From Candidatus Chloroploca mongolica (GTDB lineage Bacteria; Chloroflexota; Chloroflexia; Chloroflexales; Chloroflexaceae): a DNA stretch of 64,000 nt. A program made the position numbers and the translations under genes. The stretch covers positions 99,856 to 163,855 of the forward strand of contig NZ_SIJK02000006.1 in NCBI RefSeq assembly GCF_004762035.2. The letters are read 5' to 3'. Positions within the stretch are counted from its first letter, which is position 1; every line of letters begins with the position of its first letter. The notes below the pieces were generated by a model. It did no database searches, was not told where the DNA came from, and saw only the letters and a list, made by a program, of their open reading frames with translations. Below, piece by piece: positions 14,878 to 24,288 of the stretch.

Positions 14878-15831
14878 ATGGATAACGTCACAGAGCCTGA
14901 TTCGTTTGAGCTCTTTGTTCCCCCTGATGGCTCTGGTGAGCGGCTTGATCGCTTTGTGGCGCGGAGTGTCGCGGATCTGTCGCGGTCATACGTGCAACAA
15001 CTGATTGACGAAGGTCGCGTGGTTGTCAACGGGCGGATGGTACGTGCGAGCCATAGTTTACGTGGGGGCGAACGGGTGATGGTAACGGTACCGCCACCGC
15101 AGCCAACAAGCCTGGAACCCGAGGCCATCCCGCTGTGCATTGTCTACGAAGATGCTGATATTGTGGTGGTCGATAAACCAGCGGGGATGGTTGTTCACCC
15201 TGCCCCCGGACATCCTGGGGGTACCCTGGCAAACGCCTTGCTGTCACGCTACCCCGAGATGCAGGTCAACGGCGGGATCCGCCCGGGCATTGTCCATCGC
15301 ATTGACCAGGATACGTCAGGGTTGCTGGTGGTAGCGCGCCATGATCGTGCGATGCAAGCGCTGACCGAGCAGCAACGCGCCCGCCAGATGCTCAAGATCT
15401 ATCTGGTTGTCGTGGCAGGGCGCTTCAAACAGCATGAAGGCGTGATTGATGCCCCCATTGGACGCCATCCATCTGACCGGTTGCGCATGACCGTCACCCA
15501 CCGCCCAACCGGGCGCGATGCCCGTACTCACTACCGGGTGCGCGAGGAGTTGGGCGATTATACGTTGCTTGAGGCACAGTTGGAGACCGGGCGCACCCAT
15601 CAGATTCGGGTGCATATGTTGCATACCAACCATCCCGTGCTCGGCGACCAGACCTACGGCGGCAGGCGTTCGCGCTCGAGTTTTGGCTTGAACCGCCAGT
15701 TTCTGCATGCGCATCGCCTCGGTTTCTGTCACCCCCACGATGGCACCTGGCGTGAATTTGTTTCACCACTGACCGATGATCTCGAAGCGACGCTGACGAA
15801 ACTCCGTGTTGCCGCAGGGACGCAGCGATGA
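14878..15831 (+). CDS. RluA/RluD-family 23S rRNA pseudouridine synthase
   Basis: 317 residues. An S4 RNA-binding domain spans residues ~20-75 (ERLDRFVARS...IDEGRVVVNG). The catalytic domain carries HRIDQDTSGLLVVAR with catalytic Asp143, and ETGRTHQIRVHM. This fits isomerisation of uridines in 23S rRNA (RluD sites in helix 69), but paralogues in the family differ in target, so the symbol is left blank. ATG 14878 is preferred; ATG 14857 would overlap lspA and add seven residues. lspA-rluD adjacency is common in bacteria. Confidence 0.9.
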   Translation: MDNVTEPDSFELFVPPDGSGERLDRFVARSVADLSRSYVQQLIDEGRVVVNGRMVRASHSLRGGERVMVTVPPPQPTSLEPEAIPLCIVYEDADIVVVDKPAGMVVHPAPGHPGGTLANALLSRYPEMQVNGGIRPGIVHRIDQDTSGLLVVARHDRAMQALTEQQRARQMLKIYLVVVAGRFKQHEGVIDAPIGRHPSDRLRMTVTHRPTGRDARTHYRVREELGDYTLLEAQLETGRTHQIRVHMLHTNHPVLGDQTYGGRRSRSSFGLNRQFLHAHRLGFCHPHDGTWREFVSPLTDDLEATLTKLRVAAGTQR

Positions 15832-15858
15832 ACGCCAGGTTGCCCGATCTTTCGTCCA

Positions 15859-15902
15859 GTGTGCTACAATGCACACGTATCATATGGCTTTTGTTGTGAT
15901 AC
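15859..15902 (+). promoter_or_regulatory. mdh promoter with flanking dyads
   Basis: Extended -10 TGCTACAAT ending at 15870. The hexamer TACAAT (15865-15870) is flanked by a perfect 6-bp inverted repeat GTGTGC/GCACAC (15859-15864 and 15871-15876). A second dyad GTATCA/TGATAC (15877-15882, 15897-15902) follows in the leader. Confidence 0.5.
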
Positions 15903-15947
15903 AAGGCATCTGCTATCCGAGCGCTCAGCGCAGAGGTTTAGGAGTAG

Positions 15948-16883
<936 letters not shown>

Positions 16884-16933
16884 TCTTTGCGCTACGAGGA
16901 GGGAGGCCTGGATACGCCAGGGCCTTCTGAAAC

Positions 16934-16968
16934 ACTGGTTGTTGGCAGCAAACTTGCCAACAACCAGT
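16934..16968 (+). terminator. Hairpin terminator after mdh
   Basis: Perfect 14-bp arms (16934-16947 and 16955-16968) with a 7-nt loop, 50 bp after the mdh stop. Confidence 0.65.
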
Positions 16969-17045
16969 CCATAACCCATCATATGGGGCAAGCACCAGCG
17001 CCGCACACATACGTCCTGTTCTGTCAATAAAGATGGTTCTTAGAT

Positions 17046-18845
17046 GTGAAGGCCACAACAACAGCGAGTGAAATGTCTGGTTCGCAACCTCTCCAGCCCA
17101 AGCAGTGGATATTGCCTAAGGGCGAGCGTTTTTATGCGCTGGCCCGCTGGTTGACCATCCTGCTGCTGTTTTTAATTACCAACTTTCTCACTGATCAACC
17201 TGTATGGCCTGTCTCCAGTGCCAGTCCTCCCCTGGTCATTGTCTTTTGGATCTATGTTGCGGTGAGCGTACTGGCAACGATAGCTCTCTTTATTCCACCT
17301 GTCGCTTCCTGGCTCGAACTCACATATCTCATCGACATTGGCTTTATCTCCCTGATGATGTTTTTTGGTGGCGAGCAGATCGTCATCTTTTTTCCCCTCT
17401 ATCTTGTCCCATTGATTAATGCGGCCATCCGCCAGACAAAGCTTATAAGCTTGCTTTCGGGGATCGTCGCTGCCCTCTGCTATATCGCTGCCTTTATCGG
17501 CTGGCGCCGGGTCTTTGCCTCTGACCTTGAGACAAGCTTCCTGGAGTATGTCGCCCTCTTCTTGCGCGGTTTGACCTTGATTTTTGTGCCCTGGATTACC
17601 GCCGGGTTGGCTGAACGCTGGAGCGAGAATAACCGGGCGAGTGTGCAAAACGCCCGCCACGAGGCTGAAAAGGCGCTCGAAGAGGCCCATGCGTATCGCG
17701 CCCAGAGCCGGTCGCTCTATGAGGTGGCCTATACCCTGTCGAGTACCGTAGACTATGGGCAAGTCCTGGAGGTGACGCTCCGCGAGAGTTATAAGCTGAC
17801 CCCCTATACAGCAGGCATGGTGCTGCTTTCGGCGGGTGTGCCCGACGAACTGTATATTGGCGCAAGCCATCTTTTGAGCATCAGTGATCAGGCGCGGCAG
17901 ATCAAGGTCACGGCTGGGCTCGCCGAGGCCTTGCATAAACCGAACCCTCACATCCTTGATCTTGCCACCCCCGATCCCGACCTGCTGCTCTTTGATAGCC
18001 TTACGAACTGTCGGTATGCCTGTCTCATCCCGCTCCGGGCCAACTTGCGCACCTATGGCATCGTGGTCTTTGCCATCGAGCGCGCTCAAACGTTTGCCGA
18101 AGATGAGATCGCAGGCTTAACCGCCCTGGTCAACTATGCCATTATTGCCCTGCATAATGCCCAGTTGATCTTCGATCTCCAGGAAGAGCGGAATAAGCTT
18201 ATTTCGAAAGAAGAGGAAGTTCGCCATCAACTTGCCCGTGATCTGCACGATGGGCCGGCCCAGGCCGTTGCGGCGATCACGATGAATGTTGAGTTTATCA
18301 AGCGGTTGCTCGAACGCGACCCCGAGCGTGTACTCGATGAACTCGATAAGCTGAGTGCCCTGGCGAAACGTACGACTTACGAGGTACGTACGATGCTGTT
18401 TGAATTGCGCCCCCTGGTGCTCGAAACGCAGGGCCTCAAAGTGACGCTTGAACAGTATTTGCAACGCTTTCAGCAGAATAGTACCGGTACCAAACTCGTG
18501 CTTGAGGCTGATGGGCTTGAGGAAGTCCACCTCGAAACGAAAACCGAGGGGACGCTCTTTAATATCATTCAAGAATCAATTAATAATGCGCTCAAGCATG
18601 CGCGAGCCAAACATATCTGGGTGCGTCTCCAACGTGATGGCAATAACCTGATCGCCGTCGTGCAAGACGATGGAATTGGCTTTGATCTGAACGAAATTAT
18701 GCGCTCATACGAAAAGCGTGGTTCGTTTGGGTTGCTTAATATCGATGAACGTGCCCGCCTGGTGAATGGGACAGCGGAACTGGCCTCTACCCCAGGGCAG
18801 GGGACAAAAGTTACGATTACGGTACCAATCAACACCAGTGGCTAA
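17046..18845 (+). CDS. Membrane sensor histidine kinase, NarL/DesK type (7TM-like + GAF + HisKA_3)
   Basis: 599 residues. The N-terminal ~190 carry about six membrane helices, then a short coiled coil (ARHEAEKALEEAHAYRAQSR), a GAF-like domain (~residues 225-375) and a HisKA_3 dimerisation helix with ARDLHDGPAQ, where His401 should be phosphorylated. The HATPase_c shows N-box ESINNALKHA and G-boxes DDGIGFD and GSFGLLNIDERA. Partner regulators would be NarL/LuxR-type; none is next to it. GTG 17046 is used, ATG 17073 is an alternative. It precedes a small membrane protein and a PP2C phosphatase. Confidence 0.88.
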   Translation: MKATTTASEMSGSQPLQPKQWILPKGERFYALARWLTILLLFLITNFLTDQPVWPVSSASPPLVIVFWIYVAVSVLATIALFIPPVASWLELTYLIDIGFISLMMFFGGEQIVIFFPLYLVPLINAAIRQTKLISLLSGIVAALCYIAAFIGWRRVFASDLETSFLEYVALFLRGLTLIFVPWITAGLAERWSENNRASVQNARHEAEKALEEAHAYRAQSRSLYEVAYTLSSTVDYGQVLEVTLRESYKLTPYTAGMVLLSAGVPDELYIGASHLLSISDQARQIKVTAGLAEALHKPNPHILDLATPDPDLLLFDSLTNCRYACLIPLRANLRTYGIVVFAIERAQTFAEDEIAGLTALVNYAIIALHNAQLIFDLQEERNKLISKEEEVRHQLARDLHDGPAQAVAAITMNVEFIKRLLERDPERVLDELDKLSALAKRTTYEVRTMLFELRPLVLETQGLKVTLEQYLQRFQQNSTGTKLVLEADGLEEVHLETKTEGTLFNIIQESINNALKHARAKHIWVRLQRDGNNLIAVVQDDGIGFDLNEIMRSYEKRGSFGLLNIDERARLVNGTAELASTPGQGTKVTITVPINTSG

Positions 18846-18895
18846 ATCGATCGCTTTGCAACAATGAAAGGAACAACGGGTCTTCCCTATTTTTC

Positions 18896-19087
18896 ATGAA
18901 AACATCACCACCCGAGCCTGATGAAGTGGCAACGAGCATTGCCCGTGTCCAGCGTGGCTGTCTCTTTATGGCAGCAATTGTGGTCGCACTTGCTATCTTG
19001 TTAACCAGTTCAACCGGTAATCTTTTTTTTCTGACGCTGCTCGTTGTTGCCGCTGCTATGGTCGTCTTGCCCCGTCTGCTGAAATAG
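18896..19087 (+). CDS. Small two-helix membrane protein
   Basis: 63 residues: a short acidic N-terminus (MKTSPPEPDEVATS), then two hydrophobic helices forming a hairpin and ending LPRLLK. It lies 50 nt after the kinase and 50 nt before the PP2C gene, in the same direction. No strong ribosome site is visible. The composition is coherent for a real gene, but no family is recognised. Confidence 0.55.
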   Translation: MKTSPPEPDEVATSIARVQRGCLFMAAIVVALAILLTSSTGNLFFLTLLVVAAAMVVLPRLLK

Positions 19088-19137
19088 GGCGTCGGAGGAG
19101 TTGACCTATGTTTTGTAGCTCGCCCGAGGAGTAACCG

Positions 19138-20139
19138 ATGCGTGTGCGCTTCAGTGCCCGTACCCATGTTGGTATGCGGCGCGAGGTTAACCAGGATGCT
19201 TACGCGAGTAAGCAGTTTGGTTCAATCAACCTACTGGTTGTCTGTGATGGTATGGGTGGCCATGCTGCTGGTGAGGTTGCGAGTGAACTTGGGGTAGAGA
19301 CGATTATCTCTGCGTTTCGGCCCGAGGTCGAACCTGAGGATATGCTACGTGAGGCCTTTATCGGGGCCAATCGGGCGATCTATGAAGCAGGGCGTGGCAG
19401 TATGGGCACCACCGGCGTGGCGGCCCTCTTTACCCCTGGTGGTCTCTATGTCGCGAATGTTGGGGATAGTCGGGCTTATCTCGTACGCGAGGGCCAGATT
19501 ACCCAGATTTCGCATGATCACTCGTTTGTTTCCGATCAGGTGGCAGCAGGCTTGATGACCCCCGCCCAGGCCCGTTCTTCCAATATTCGCAATATTATTA
19601 CCCGCGCCCTTGGCCATAGTTCCGAGGTGGAGGTCGATCTCTTTGCCCTTGCCCTGCGCCCCGGTGATACCGTGATTCTTTCGACGGATGGAATGCACGG
19701 CTTGATTACCGATGAAGAGATTGCCGAACTCGCGGGGATGCTGCCGCCTGATGCGGCCGTCGAACGCCTCGTTGATCTCGCCAATGAGCGGGGTGGTGTT
19801 GATAATATTACGGTGATGGTGGCCCAGGTTGATACCCTTACCGGCGATGATGATGAGCCACGCACGCATACCGCTGATGCCTCCAGCGTCGTGACCGCCC
19901 CCCGTAGCGCACCGGTCGAACGCCCTCTGACCCCGCTGGGAGGCCTGCTTGCACTGGTGATGCTCTTGCTCCTGGTGAGTACGGTGAGTTATGTCTGGCT
20001 CTCCCTTCCGGCTGGAGAGCTCCCCGCCGCCCAGCCCTCACGTGTCCCTCCTGCCGCGACCCTTTTTCCTCTCCCTCCCTCCCTGCCTACCGCTACGCCC
20101 TTGCCAACACCTGCCAGTAGCCCGACCCCAGATTTGTAG
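19138..20139 (+). CDS. PP2C-type Ser/Thr phosphatase with C-terminal TM
   Basis: 333 residues. Residues 1-240 are a bacterial PPM/PP2C phosphatase: metal ligands D20 (VNQDAY), D37-G38 (CDGMGGHAAGE), ILSTDGMHGL and GGVDNITVMV. A linker, one membrane helix (~LTPLGGLLALVMLLLLVSTV) and a Pro/Thr-rich extracellular tail of ~45 residues follow. It probably reverses phosphorylation by Hanks-type kinases; none is in the window. GAGGAG lies ~7 nt before the ATG. A hairpin terminator follows. Confidence 0.92.
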   Translation: MRVRFSARTHVGMRREVNQDAYASKQFGSINLLVVCDGMGGHAAGEVASELGVETIISAFRPEVEPEDMLREAFIGANRAIYEAGRGSMGTTGVAALFTPGGLYVANVGDSRAYLVREGQITQISHDHSFVSDQVAAGLMTPAQARSSNIRNIITRALGHSSEVEVDLFALALRPGDTVILSTDGMHGLITDEEIAELAGMLPPDAAVERLVDLANERGGVDNITVMVAQVDTLTGDDDEPRTHTADASSVVTAPRSAPVERPLTPLGGLLALVMLLLLVSTVSYVWLSLPAGELPAAQPSRVPPAATLFPLPPSLPTATPLPTPASSPTPDL

Positions 20140-20154
20140 GAAAGGTATGCTGGC

Positions 20155-20183
20155 GCAAACGGCCAGTTTCGCTGGCCGTTTGC
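20155..20183 (+). terminator. Hairpin terminator after the PP2C gene
   Basis: Perfect 12-bp arms (20155-20166, 20172-20183) with loop TTTCG, 15 bp after the stop; outer bases continue pairing with a 2-nt bulge. The apex is GGCCAG/CTGGCC. Confidence 0.7.
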
Positions 20184-20250
20184 CAGGGCTACGCTGAAAA
20201 TGGGCGAACCACGTTCCCCACGCCCCCGTTTTCCTTAGCTTCTTGGGGTA

Positions 20251-20259
20251 TGGTATACT
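20251..20259 (+). promoter_or_regulatory. Extended -10 promoter of mutL
   Basis: TGGTATACT at 20251-20259, 34 nt upstream of the mutL ATG. No clear -35. Confidence 0.55.
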
Positions 20260-20293
20260 AAGCACGCAAACATGTTCGCACAAGGAGGGTGTG

Positions 20294-22198
20294 ATGCCTA
20301 TTCGGCTGCTTGATGCGACGGTTGCGGCGCAGATTGCCGCCGGTGAGGTAGTTGAGCGCCCGGCCTCGGTCATCAAGGAACTGGTGGAGAATGCGCTTGA
20401 TGCAGGTGCGCGCCGCATTGCGATTGAGGCGCGTGGCGGTGGCCTGCGTGAGTTGAAGGTGCAGGACGATGGGGGCGGGATTGCAGCCCACGAACTGGAA
20501 CTCGCCTTTGAACGGCATGCAACCAGCAAGCTCACTACCTCCGAGGATCTCTGGCGCATTGGTACCCTCGGGTTCCGTGGTGAGGCTCTGCCTTCGATTG
20601 CCAGTGTCGCCCAGGTGATCTGTGTGAGCCGTACCGCTGCCGAAGAGGTCGGCACCGAGTTGCGCCTGGCCGGGGGTGAGGTGCAGTCGCGTACCCCGCG
20701 GGGGTGCTCGCCGGGGACGAGTTTCAGTGTGCGCAATCTTTTCTACAATACGCCAGTGCGCCGTGAGTATCTGCGTAGTGAGGCCACCGAGTTGAGTGCG
20801 ATCAGCGCGGTGGTGCAACAGTATGCCCTGGCCTATCCCGAGGTGCGCTTTACGCTGCAACTCGAAGGGCGCCTGGCTTTGCAGACCAGTGGCGATGGCG
20901 ACCTGCGTGCCGTGTTGATCGAGCTCTATGGCCTTGATGTCGCCCGCCAGATGCTGCCCGTCGCCGCCGAGGTTGGCGAAGGTGAGCAGGAGATCCGGGT
21001 GGAGGGCTTGATCTCGCCGCCCGGCCTGACCCGTGGCTCGCGTAGCTATCTGCATCTCTTTGCCAATCGGCGAGCGTTGCAGCCACGTGGGGCGTTGCCT
21101 GCGGTGGTTGAGGATGCCTACCATACGATGTTGATGCGCGGGCGGCATCCACTTGTGGTACTGAATCTCTTTGTGCATCCTCTGGCGGTTGATGTCAATG
21201 TGCATCCCACCAAGAGTGAGGTCAAGTTCCGCTATGCGCCCAAAGTGCATGGCACCCTCGGGCGGGCCGTGCGCGAGGCGCTGGTCGCTGGGGCCGGGGT
21301 GCCAACGTGGGAGGTTGATGAAGCGACGGCGCAGCGCCGGTTCGAGTTGCGCCAGCTTGGGCAAGCGGCCCCGAGTGAACCTGAGCCGTCAGCGTGGGGG
21401 GTTGGCGCATCGGCATGGGATCGCGAGCGCAGTCGTTGGGATGCTGGGGGGAACGAAGCCCCCTTCTCATCTGGCGAAGCTCTTGCACCATCAGTTAGCC
21501 CACCGCCAACGGCTAACGCGTACGGTGATGCTTCCAGTGACGCTGCAGGTGACTGGCAGGGTGCCTTGCCGCAGCCCCGCACGGCAAACGATCTTCCCGC
21601 AGCCGAGCCGCTGCGTCAAAGCGGTAAGCTGCCACCGTTGCGTGTGGTGGGGCAGGTCGGATTGACCTATATTATTGCCGAGGCCCCCGAGGGGATGTAT
21701 CTGATCGATCAACATGCCGCCCACGAACGCATTACGTATGAGCGCCTGATGACCCAGTTTGCGAGGGGCAGTGTTGAGTCGCAGGGCTTGTTGCTGCCTC
21801 GTTCAGTGCCCCTGACCCCGGCAGCAAGTGCGCTCCTGCTTGGCAATCCTGAGCGCCTGGCCGAATGGGGCTTTGTCCTCGATGAGTGGGGCGAAGGCGT
21901 GATGGTACGCGCTGTACCCGCCACCCTTCCTGCCGATCAATTGCCCCGTGCCTTGCACGAACTGGCCGATCACCTGGCTGGGCGCGGTGGTTCGACCCCG
22001 CTCGACTGGCGCGAAGCAATGCTCACCACCCTTTCGTGCCATACCTCAGTGCGCGCCGGGCAGACGCTCTCGCTCGAAGAGATGCGCCAGCTTTTGCAGC
22101 AACTCGAAGCCTGCACCAGCCCGCGTACCTGTCCGCATGGTCGTCCGACGATGATCCTGATGACCCCGACCCAGCTTGAACGCCAGTTTGGCCGATGA
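20294..22198 (+). CDS. mutL: DNA mismatch repair protein MutL
   Basis: 634 residues from ATG 20294 with AAGGAGG 7 nt upstream. The N-terminal GHKL ATPase has ELVENALDAGA, DDGGGI and GFRGEALPSIASV, followed by the transducer domain (GTSFSVRNLFYNTPVRREYL). A linker of ~100 residues rich in Ala/Ser/Pro leads to the C-terminal dimerisation domain. That domain carries DQHAAHERITYE (from Asp472), the endonuclease motif DQHA(X)2E(X)4E, and the zinc-site partners SCHTSVRAG and CPHGRPT. So this is a nicking MutL, as in bacteria lacking MutH. mutS is not adjacent. Terminated by the hairpin at 22202. Confidence 0.96.
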   Translation: MPIRLLDATVAAQIAAGEVVERPASVIKELVENALDAGARRIAIEARGGGLRELKVQDDGGGIAAHELELAFERHATSKLTTSEDLWRIGTLGFRGEALPSIASVAQVICVSRTAAEEVGTELRLAGGEVQSRTPRGCSPGTSFSVRNLFYNTPVRREYLRSEATELSAISAVVQQYALAYPEVRFTLQLEGRLALQTSGDGDLRAVLIELYGLDVARQMLPVAAEVGEGEQEIRVEGLISPPGLTRGSRSYLHLFANRRALQPRGALPAVVEDAYHTMLMRGRHPLVVLNLFVHPLAVDVNVHPTKSEVKFRYAPKVHGTLGRAVREALVAGAGVPTWEVDEATAQRRFELRQLGQAAPSEPEPSAWGVGASAWDRERSRWDAGGNEAPFSSGEALAPSVSPPPTANAYGDASSDAAGDWQGALPQPRTANDLPAAEPLRQSGKLPPLRVVGQVGLTYIIAEAPEGMYLIDQHAAHERITYERLMTQFARGSVESQGLLLPRSVPLTPAASALLLGNPERLAEWGFVLDEWGEGVMVRAVPATLPADQLPRALHELADHLAGRGGSTPLDWREAMLTTLSCHTSVRAGQTLSLEEMRQLLQQLEACTSPRTCPHGRPTMILMTPTQLERQFGR

Positions 22199-22201
22199 AG
22201 G

Positions 22202-22258
22202 GTCTCCTTTGCCGGTGCCAACACCAGCCATGCTGTCGTTCGCACCGGCAAAGGAGAC
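22202..22258. terminator. Hairpin between convergent mutL and C45 hydrolase genes
   Basis: Perfect 17-bp arms (22202-22218 and 22242-22258) with a 23-nt loop. Confidence 0.7.
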
Positions 22259-22261
22259 GGA

Positions 22262-23470
22262 TCAGGCCAGGGTGACCGGCGTAAAAGCTGCCTGACAGGG
22301 CGCATCAGGCGCAACATAGATCACGCCGTTGTGAGGATCAAGCACTAGCCCACAGATGCTCTCGCCCCGGTCAAGTCGGGGGACACGCATATCGGGGAGG
22401 CGACAGATGCAGCGTGGTGCCTCATGGCGGTCGCGCAGGATCGCTTGAAGCGTCAGCACATCAAGGGCACCATACCCCATCCGCAGCAACTCCCAGGCGC
22501 GCCCCTGGCGTTCACGCGAGGTCGAGGTTGCCTCGAGCGGGCATTCGCCAGCGGCGGCGGTTTGATCAACGCAATGGTTCGCGTGCGCCAGCAAACCATC
22601 TTCGGCCCAGACCTCAGCCACACCAGTCGGACTTATTTCGAGGCTAACCAACTGGCCCGTGGTAGTTGCAAGGGTGACACAGGATGATCCGCCAGCGGGA
22701 ACGTGATCGGCCAGGGCGCGAGCATCAGCAAACGTCGTGGCCTGCAACATCTTGCGGAGCAAGATATGGACAGGCATGCCGACATGTTGCCCATCACTCT
22801 GCGAGCGTAAGAGATTCAACCCGACCACCAGGCCCGCGCTATTGAGCCCAACCTTCGCCAGCATCCCGGCTTCGGTCATCGTCAAGATTGCTGGTTCACC
22901 AGGGGCATGCACCCGGAGCATAAGGCACGCAGCACGCTGATCACCCTGCCAATCCCAGGTCTGGGCCAGCAACATCCGGCCATCGGTGGTTGCCGGGCCA
23001 TAGGCAGCGGCGGTCGTACACTCGCCTGTATCACGGTCAAGTTCAGGCGCATCGGCGACCATGCCCAGGTTCAGCGGCTGCTCGTCGGGATGTTCCGGCA
23101 CCCCGGCGGCGCGATTCCGCGCCATCGCGGCAGCGCCATCGGGGTGATAATAGCCAATTGGGATGCCCGCCATCAACTCGGTACGCACATTGAGCGCCAC
23201 AATCTCGGCCAGCGCAACCCCGGCACCATCGGCAAGCCCACGCATCTCTTCAAGCAGATCAGGGGCCACCTCGGTCAACAAGGGCACAAAACGCAGCGCC
23301 TCGGCCTGGCTTGCCGCCCAATCGAGGGCGCGGCGATAGGCAAAAAGGCGCGCATAGCTCGCGATGCTGTGACGAATACGCGAAGGAACTGCCGCACCGT
23401 ACATACGCCCACGTTCATAGGGCGTACCAGCAATGGTAATTTCGGGAAACATCAGGGCTGCCTTCATCAT
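22262..23470 (-). CDS. C45-family autoproteolytic acyltransferase/hydrolase
   Basis: 402 residues. It belongs to the Ntn-hydrolase family of acyl-CoA:6-aminopenicillanate acyltransferases (peptidase C45). Self-cleavage before Cys151 in GECTTAAAYGP would expose the N-terminal nucleophile; LLAQTWDWQ follows with the conserved Asp. Other family blocks: YERGRMYG near the N-terminus, MTEAGMLAKVGLNSAGLVVGLN, and LLAHANHCVD. In environmental bacteria these enzymes hydrolyse amides or transfer acyl groups; the substrate is unknown. ATG 23470, with another ATG directly after it. Monocistronic. Confidence 0.88.
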   Translation of the reverse strand: MMKAALMFPEITIAGTPYERGRMYGAAVPSRIRHSIASYARLFAYRRALDWAASQAEALRFVPLLTEVAPDLLEEMRGLADGAGVALAEIVALNVRTELMAGIPIGYYHPDGAAAMARNRAAGVPEHPDEQPLNLGMVADAPELDRDTGECTTAAAYGPATTDGRMLLAQTWDWQGDQRAACLMLRVHAPGEPAILTMTEAGMLAKVGLNSAGLVVGLNLLRSQSDGQHVGMPVHILLRKMLQATTFADARALADHVPAGGSSCVTLATTTGQLVSLEISPTGVAEVWAEDGLLAHANHCVDQTAAAGECPLEATSTSRERQGRAWELLRMGYGALDVLTLQAILRDRHEAPRCICRLPDMRVPRLDRGESICGLVLDPHNGVIYVAPDAPCQAAFTPVTLA

Positions 23471-23754
23471 GCTCTACCCTTACACTCTAGTTTCAACATG
23501 GATGGATGATAGTATATTATACGTGTGACGCCTTCCACGGCGAAAGTTCGTGGGATTCAAGAGGAAAGGGCTGCTAGCCCAGGGCGAAAGCTCCTGGGGT
23601 TTACGCCCTCTTTCTCTAAACATCAGGGCGACGGCCTCATACACCTTCACCTTAGGGCGATCGCGCTAACAAACCTCGTTGGTACTGGCTGTTTTCGTCT
23701 GTACCAGCAAGATGCTTGGGTTGGCTGTAACCCCCAAGCTCCCGCCGGAGGCCT
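23471..23754. other. Divergent intergenic region with small hairpins
   Basis: 284 bp between divergent genes. It holds a TATAAT on the minus strand (23521-23516) that could serve the C45 gene and several short dyads (GGGCTGCTAGCCC near 23566; GGTAC/GTACC around 23680-23703; CTTGGG/CCCAAG around 23716-23741). No coding sequence is supported. Confidence 0.4.
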
Positions 23755-24111
23755 ATGCTCAACACACGCGACCGCATCTTGAAATTAGTCGAAACGGGGC
23801 AAGTCTCTTCGCATGAGGCGGCTCAGTTGCTTGATGCACTGGCAGCAGAGACAAGCCCAGTACAACAGGGACAGACACGTCTGGTACGGGTGCGCGTCAC
23901 CGATCTCCACACGAGTCATCAGAAGGTCAATGTAGCTATCCCTGTGGGCCTGATCAATGTCGGCCTACGGCTGGGGGCACGGCTCGTACCGCACCTCAGC
24001 GAGGCCGCACGGGACGAATTGCTGGGGAGCATCGCCCGCGGTGCGACGGGACGGTTGCTCGTATGGAACGACACCGAAGAGGGTGAGCGGATCGAATTGC
24101 TGGTTGAGTAG
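23755..24111 (+). CDS. YvlB/LiaX N-terminal-like protein (SHOCT-like)
   Basis: 118 residues. The N-terminal helix-hairpin (TRDRILKLVETGQVSSHEAAQLLDAL) is the short domain found at the start of YvlB/LiaX and DUF4097 proteins. The rest (TRLVRVRVTDLHTSHQKVNV, IPVGLINVGLRLGARLVP) is a small alpha/beta domain often seen with it. In Firmicutes such proteins act in envelope-stress response, which is only a suggestion here. A strong GGAGG lies 3-7 nt before the ATG. It is upstream of a CHAT-like gene. Confidence 0.7.
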   Translation: MLNTRDRILKLVETGQVSSHEAAQLLDALAAETSPVQQGQTRLVRVRVTDLHTSHQKVNVAIPVGLINVGLRLGARLVPHLSEAARDELLGSIARGATGRLLVWNDTEEGERIELLVE

Positions 24112-24190
24112 CCAGGCATAAGCCGCGACTCACTAGACATGATCGGGAGGGACATGCTATATTGCAATCCTACATCATTTTTGAAGGTGC

Positions 24191-24229
24191 TGTGTGCTTG
24201 CGTGCGGCGTAGCCGCGCGCAAGCACACA
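24191..24229. terminator. Hairpin between YvlB-like and CHAT-like genes
   Basis: Nearly perfect 18-bp arms with one G-T wobble and loop GTA. It is 80 bp after the upstream stop. A TTGACA at 24236-24241, just after it, may be the -35 of the next gene, though the -10 is poor. Confidence 0.55.
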
Positions 24230-24288
24230 AACACTTTGACAAACCCGTTCGGGTTGCAATAGTGTTATGAGGGGCAGGTGTAAGCAGC

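Noticed and set aside
20258..21364. 368-codon minus-strand frame
   Set aside because: It lies wholly antisense to mutL, whose motifs are intact. Long antisense frames are common here because of codon bias.
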